Assembly (NCBI GenBank): GCA_002390045.1
Contig: DGSB01000068.1
Coordinates: forward strand, 1 to 21,922
Source of the DNA: Fibrobacter sp. UBA4373
Lineage (GTDB): Bacteria; Fibrobacterota; Fibrobacteria; Fibrobacterales; Fibrobacteraceae
Direction of reading: 5' to 3'
DNA length: 21,922 bases
The notes under the pieces are model-generated. The model did not search any database and was not told the origin of the DNA. It saw only the letters and a program-made list of their open reading frames with translations. This document shows, one piece after another, positions 19,280 to 21,922 of the stretch. Position numbers and translations under genes: made by a program. Numbering within the stretch: the stretch's first letter is position 1; each line of letters starts with the position of its first letter.

Positions 19280-21058
19280 ATGAAACTTCGGGTTTTGGCG
19301 CTGCTTTTCTTTGCGTTTGTTCTTTGGAACTGCGCAACATCTGTCGCACCGGGCGGCGGTCCCGAAGACAAGTATCCTCCCCGGGTCGCCGGTGTTTATC
19401 CGGCGCCGAATTCCACGAATATGCCGCTCGAACTGAACGTCCATTTGCAGTTTGACGAATGGATTGCGACGAGCGTGCCGCGGAGCGCGGTCATGATTTC
19501 TCCACCGCTCGAAAAAAAGCTGAAGTTCGAAGTGGATGGGGACGAACTTTTTGTAACGTCGAAAGCACGTTTGGATTCGAATACCACTTATACGGTGACG
19601 ATCGCGAATGGCCTAAAGGATTTGCGCGGGAACGCGGTAACAGATCCGTTCCGCCTGACTTTTTCTACGGGACCGATGATTGATTCGCTTTCTGTGAAGG
19701 GACAGGTGATGGTTTCCCGGGCGATGCTTCAAAAAAAGCAATTGCCGACGATTGGACTTTTCTTGGTCGGAGCTTCGGAACGCGCGTCGCATCATTATTT
19801 AGAAAAGTACCGCGATTCCACGCAGACGGCGGAAGCGGATTCCATTCCCAAGCTTACCAAGGAACAGCCGCTCTTTTCGACGCAGACCGATAGCCTTGGA
19901 AGATTTCATTTGGCAGGTTTAAAAGCGGGGCATTACCGCGTAGTCGCGTTTGTAGACGTGAATGGAAACCAAAAAATTGAAACTTCGGCGGAACTTGCGG
20001 GTGTCGCGACGGCGGACTTGATTTTGACGCCGGAATATTCGGGAGCTCTTTGGGTTCCTCTGGCGGACCAGGACACGACTCCGGTTTCGCTCGAATCGGT
20101 GACGCAGGTTTCGAAGAATGCGCTGACGGCGAAGTTTTCGAAAAACCTCTTTATCGACAGCACGTTGTTGGATAAAGAAAACTGTGTCTTGCTGACGGCG
20201 GACTCCACGCGGATTCGCCCGACGTGGATTTTCCGCGCACCTCGCAGTAACGATATGCAGTATGTGTTTGATTCGCTCGCCAATGCGGATTCTTCTTACA
20301 CGTTCCGTTGCGCTTACGGCAAGGATTCCGTCGGCCGTTTCTTGGATTCGCGCCTAGCTTCGCTTTCGATTGATTGGACGGAGCAAAAGGGCGATACCCT
20401 CCCTTCCAAAATGGTTGCGACAGCGCCTTCGATGAATGCGAAAAATGTTTTCACGAAGGATTCTATTTGGATAACGTACGACAAGCCTCTTGCCGATTCC
20501 GTTTTGGATTCCTTGCGCCGCGTCTTGATTTTGGTGCAGAACCAGGACACTTTGCCTGTGAACGTTTTCCGCAAGGATCCGGTGCGTTTTGCCGTGTATG
20601 GAAACGAAGCCTTTTTGACCGATGCCAAAGTGGAACTTTTGGAGCGTTATGCGGATTCGACGCTTTCTTCGCCGGATAGCGTGACGGGAAATCGCGATAC
20701 CATTGTGACTATCAAAACGCGTCCTTGGGTTAAATTTGAAACCGTTCCGAAGCTTCAGTTGGCGTCGCTTTCGGGAAAGATCCCTGGAGGCTCGACGGAT
20801 ACGCGAGTTCGTATTCGGAAGGCGGACTCGGATCAATTTACCACGGTTTCTTGTACTGCAAACGGATCGTTCCAGATGGATGATTTGACGGAAGGAAAAT
20901 ATCTGATGGAATATTTCCGGACGAAGGATTCCTTGAATGTTCCGTATGCGGGAAAGCTGTTCCATTTTGAACATGGAATGCCGTGGCGTGCATTGGTAGA
21001 TACGCTTGTGATTGAGCGTGGCGCAAATGTTTTGAATGCTGATATAGAAGGACTCTGA
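19280..21058 (+). CDS. Ig-like (Big_5) envelope lipoprotein
   Basis: The 592-residue protein starts with a short signal (MKLRVLALLFFAFVLWNC; Cys18, lipobox L-W-N-C is unusual), then GGGPEDKYPPRVAGVYPAPNS. A Big_5/SbsA-like Ig domain follows (about 33-133), with FDEWIATSVPRSAVMISPP and LDSNTTYTVTIANGLKDLRGN. This Cys...GGP.D..PP-plus-Ig layout is widespread in Bacteroidota. Residues about 195-235 resemble a carboxypeptidase-regulatory/DUF-type beta-sandwich (TDSLGRFHLAGLKAGHYRVVAFVDVNGNQKI), and further Ig-like segments are likely at 255-470, with a final sandwich around 495-545. The role is unknown, probably structural in the outer membrane or periplasm. It follows lepB by five bases, and its stop overlaps the next ATG (TGATG), so the three genes are likely one operon. 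Confidence 0.85.
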   Translation: MKLRVLALLFFAFVLWNCATSVAPGGGPEDKYPPRVAGVYPAPNSTNMPLELNVHLQFDEWIATSVPRSAVMISPPLEKKLKFEVDGDELFVTSKARLDSNTTYTVTIANGLKDLRGNAVTDPFRLTFSTGPMIDSLSVKGQVMVSRAMLQKKQLPTIGLFLVGASERASHHYLEKYRDSTQTAEADSIPKLTKEQPLFSTQTDSLGRFHLAGLKAGHYRVVAFVDVNGNQKIETSAELAGVATADLILTPEYSGALWVPLADQDTTPVSLESVTQVSKNALTAKFSKNLFIDSTLLDKENCVLLTADSTRIRPTWIFRAPRSNDMQYVFDSLANADSSYTFRCAYGKDSVGRFLDSRLASLSIDWTEQKGDTLPSKMVATAPSMNAKNVFTKDSIWITYDKPLADSVLDSLRRVLILVQNQDTLPVNVFRKDPVRFAVYGNEAFLTDAKVELLERYADSTLSSPDSVTGNRDTIVTIKTRPWVKFETVPKLQLASLSGKIPGGSTDTRVRIRKADSDQFTTVSCTANGSFQMDDLTEGKYLMEYFRTKDSLNVPYAGKLFHFEHGMPWRALVDTLVIERGANVLNADIEGL

Positions 21059-21922
21059 TGAAACCGAACGTGTACATCGCTTTGGACCTGGAGACGACCG
21101 GGCTTGATTTTGAACACGATGAAATTATTGAAGTTGCGTTAGAACGTTTTGAAAACGGCGAACCAGTAGAAAATAAGGATTTTCTGATTAAACCGAAGCA
21201 GACGCTTCGTCCGTTTATTGCCTCGCTCACAGGCATTTCGGAAGCGGATTTGAAAGACGCTCCGGACTTTGCGACGGTTGCTGGGCAAATTCGAAAATTT
21301 ATCGGGGACTATCCGCTAGTCGCTCACAATGCGCTGTTCGATTCGAAGTTCCTAAAGAATACGTTTGCCAAAGTCGGCATTTCGATTGAATCGAATTTGG
21401 TGCTGGATACTCTGATTCTTTCGCGAATTGCCTACCGTGAAGTTCCCAATCACAAGCTGGAAACGCTTGTCAAGTATTTGAACATTCCGCGCGAACGCGC
21501 CCACCGCGCCCTTCCGGACGCCGATGCGTGCGGTAAACTTTTCTGGATGGCGCTTTTGGAAATCGAAAAGATGGATTCCTTTGTGCGTCATCATTTGGCA
21601 CGCCTTGCGAAGGGAACCGTTTGGGAATCGATTTTTGACGATTGCGCCCCGGATCACGAAACGCTGACTCCGCTAGAACCGGAATCGATTACTCCGCCGA
21701 CTCTTTCCAAGGATCGTTTGCCGCGTGTGAGCGAGTTCTTTGAAAAAGGCGGCAAACTTTCGGAAGTCATTGAAAATTATTCGCCACGGCATTCGCAGCT
21801 CGATTATGCGGAAATCGTGGAACGCAATATGCACAAGGGCGGCATTTCGCTTCTTGAAGCGGGTACGGGCATGGGGAAAACCTTTGCCTACCTTGTCCCG
21901 GCAGCTCTAAAAGCCGCTTCGG
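21058..21922 (+). CDS. DinG-type exonuclease-helicase fusion, 5' part
   Basis: Only the first 288 residues lie in the window. Residues about 5-170 are a DEDDh 3'-5' exonuclease of the DNA polymerase III epsilon type: ALDLETTGL (Asp10, Glu12), VAHNALFDSKFL (Asp95), and HRALPDADA (His149, Asp154), so all four acids and the histidine are present. After a linker (about 185-240), SPRHSQLDYAEIV and the Walker A LLEAGTGMGKT (Lys274) start an XPD/DinG superfamily-2 helicase. This exonuclease-helicase layout is that of the Bacillus-type DinG/YpvA proteins, acting on DNA in repair. The start ATG overlaps the previous gene's TGA by one base, implying translational coupling. The helicase core is missing, so its iron-sulfur cysteines cannot be judged. 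Confidence 0.9.
   Translation, partial: MKPNVYIALDLETTGLDFEHDEIIEVALERFENGEPVENKDFLIKPKQTLRPFIASLTGISEADLKDAPDFATVAGQIRKFIGDYPLVAHNALFDSKFLKNTFAKVGISIESNLVLDTLILSRIAYREVPNHKLETLVKYLNIPRERAHRALPDADACGKLFWMALLEIEKMDSFVRHHLARLAKGTVWESIFDDCAPDHETLTPLEPESITPPTLSKDRLPRVSEFFEKGGKLSEVIENYSPRHSQLDYAEIVERNMHKGGISLLEAGTGMGKTFAYLVPAALKAAS

Overview
The window looks like chromosomal core sequence from a Fibrobacter-type bacterium (Fibrobacterota, FCB group). This is inferred from three things: lipoproteins and a family 53 glycoside hydrolase with long serine-rich linkers directly behind a lipobox; a Bacteroidota/Fibrobacterota-type Ig-like lipoprotein beginning Cys...GGPEDKYPP; and mixed use of Shine-Dalgarno and apparently SD-less starts. 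I see no insertion sequence, prophage, CRISPR array, tRNA or rRNA. No species can be named from the sequence alone.

Left part (1-4000): the end of a cupin protein; on the minus strand, a cysteine-rich repeat lipoprotein and a DtxR/MntR-type metal regulator with its own promoter and a dyad operator; then, on the plus strand, a secreted endo-beta-1,4-galactanase (GH53). Middle left (4097-8653): a plus-strand run of a small exported protein, purT (formate-dependent purine synthesis) and polA (DNA polymerase I whose proofreading residues are mostly replaced). Two small minus-strand genes (GIY-YIG family, glycine-zipper membrane protein) converge on polA. Next come two tandem paralogous outer-membrane beta-barrel genes (9283-10819), separated by a bidirectional terminator from the minus-strand set lipoprotein, cmk, rpsA (14113 down to 10905).

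Right part: a TraB/PrgY membrane protein, then a cell-division pair (a long ZapB-like coiled coil and ZapA). A strongly supported 6S RNA gene with its own promoter and terminator follows directly, so the zapA-ssrS linkage known in proteobacteria appears here too. A YbdG-type MscS channel lies opposite, and a plus-strand run of lepB, an Ig-like lipoprotein and a DinG-type exonuclease-helicase runs off the right edge.

Most genes are housekeeping: replication and repair (PolA, DinG), translation (S1), nucleotide metabolism (PurT, Cmk), envelope and secretion (LepB, channels, lipoproteins, barrels), division (ZapA/B) and global transcription control (6S RNA). I found no clear candidate for a wholly new system. 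The observations most worth checking are the zapB-zapA-6S RNA cluster, the apparently proofreading-dead PolA, the mixed metal-ligand set and auto-operator of the DtxR protein, the antisense-directed terminator at 9175-9213, and several promoters that would produce almost leaderless mRNAs.
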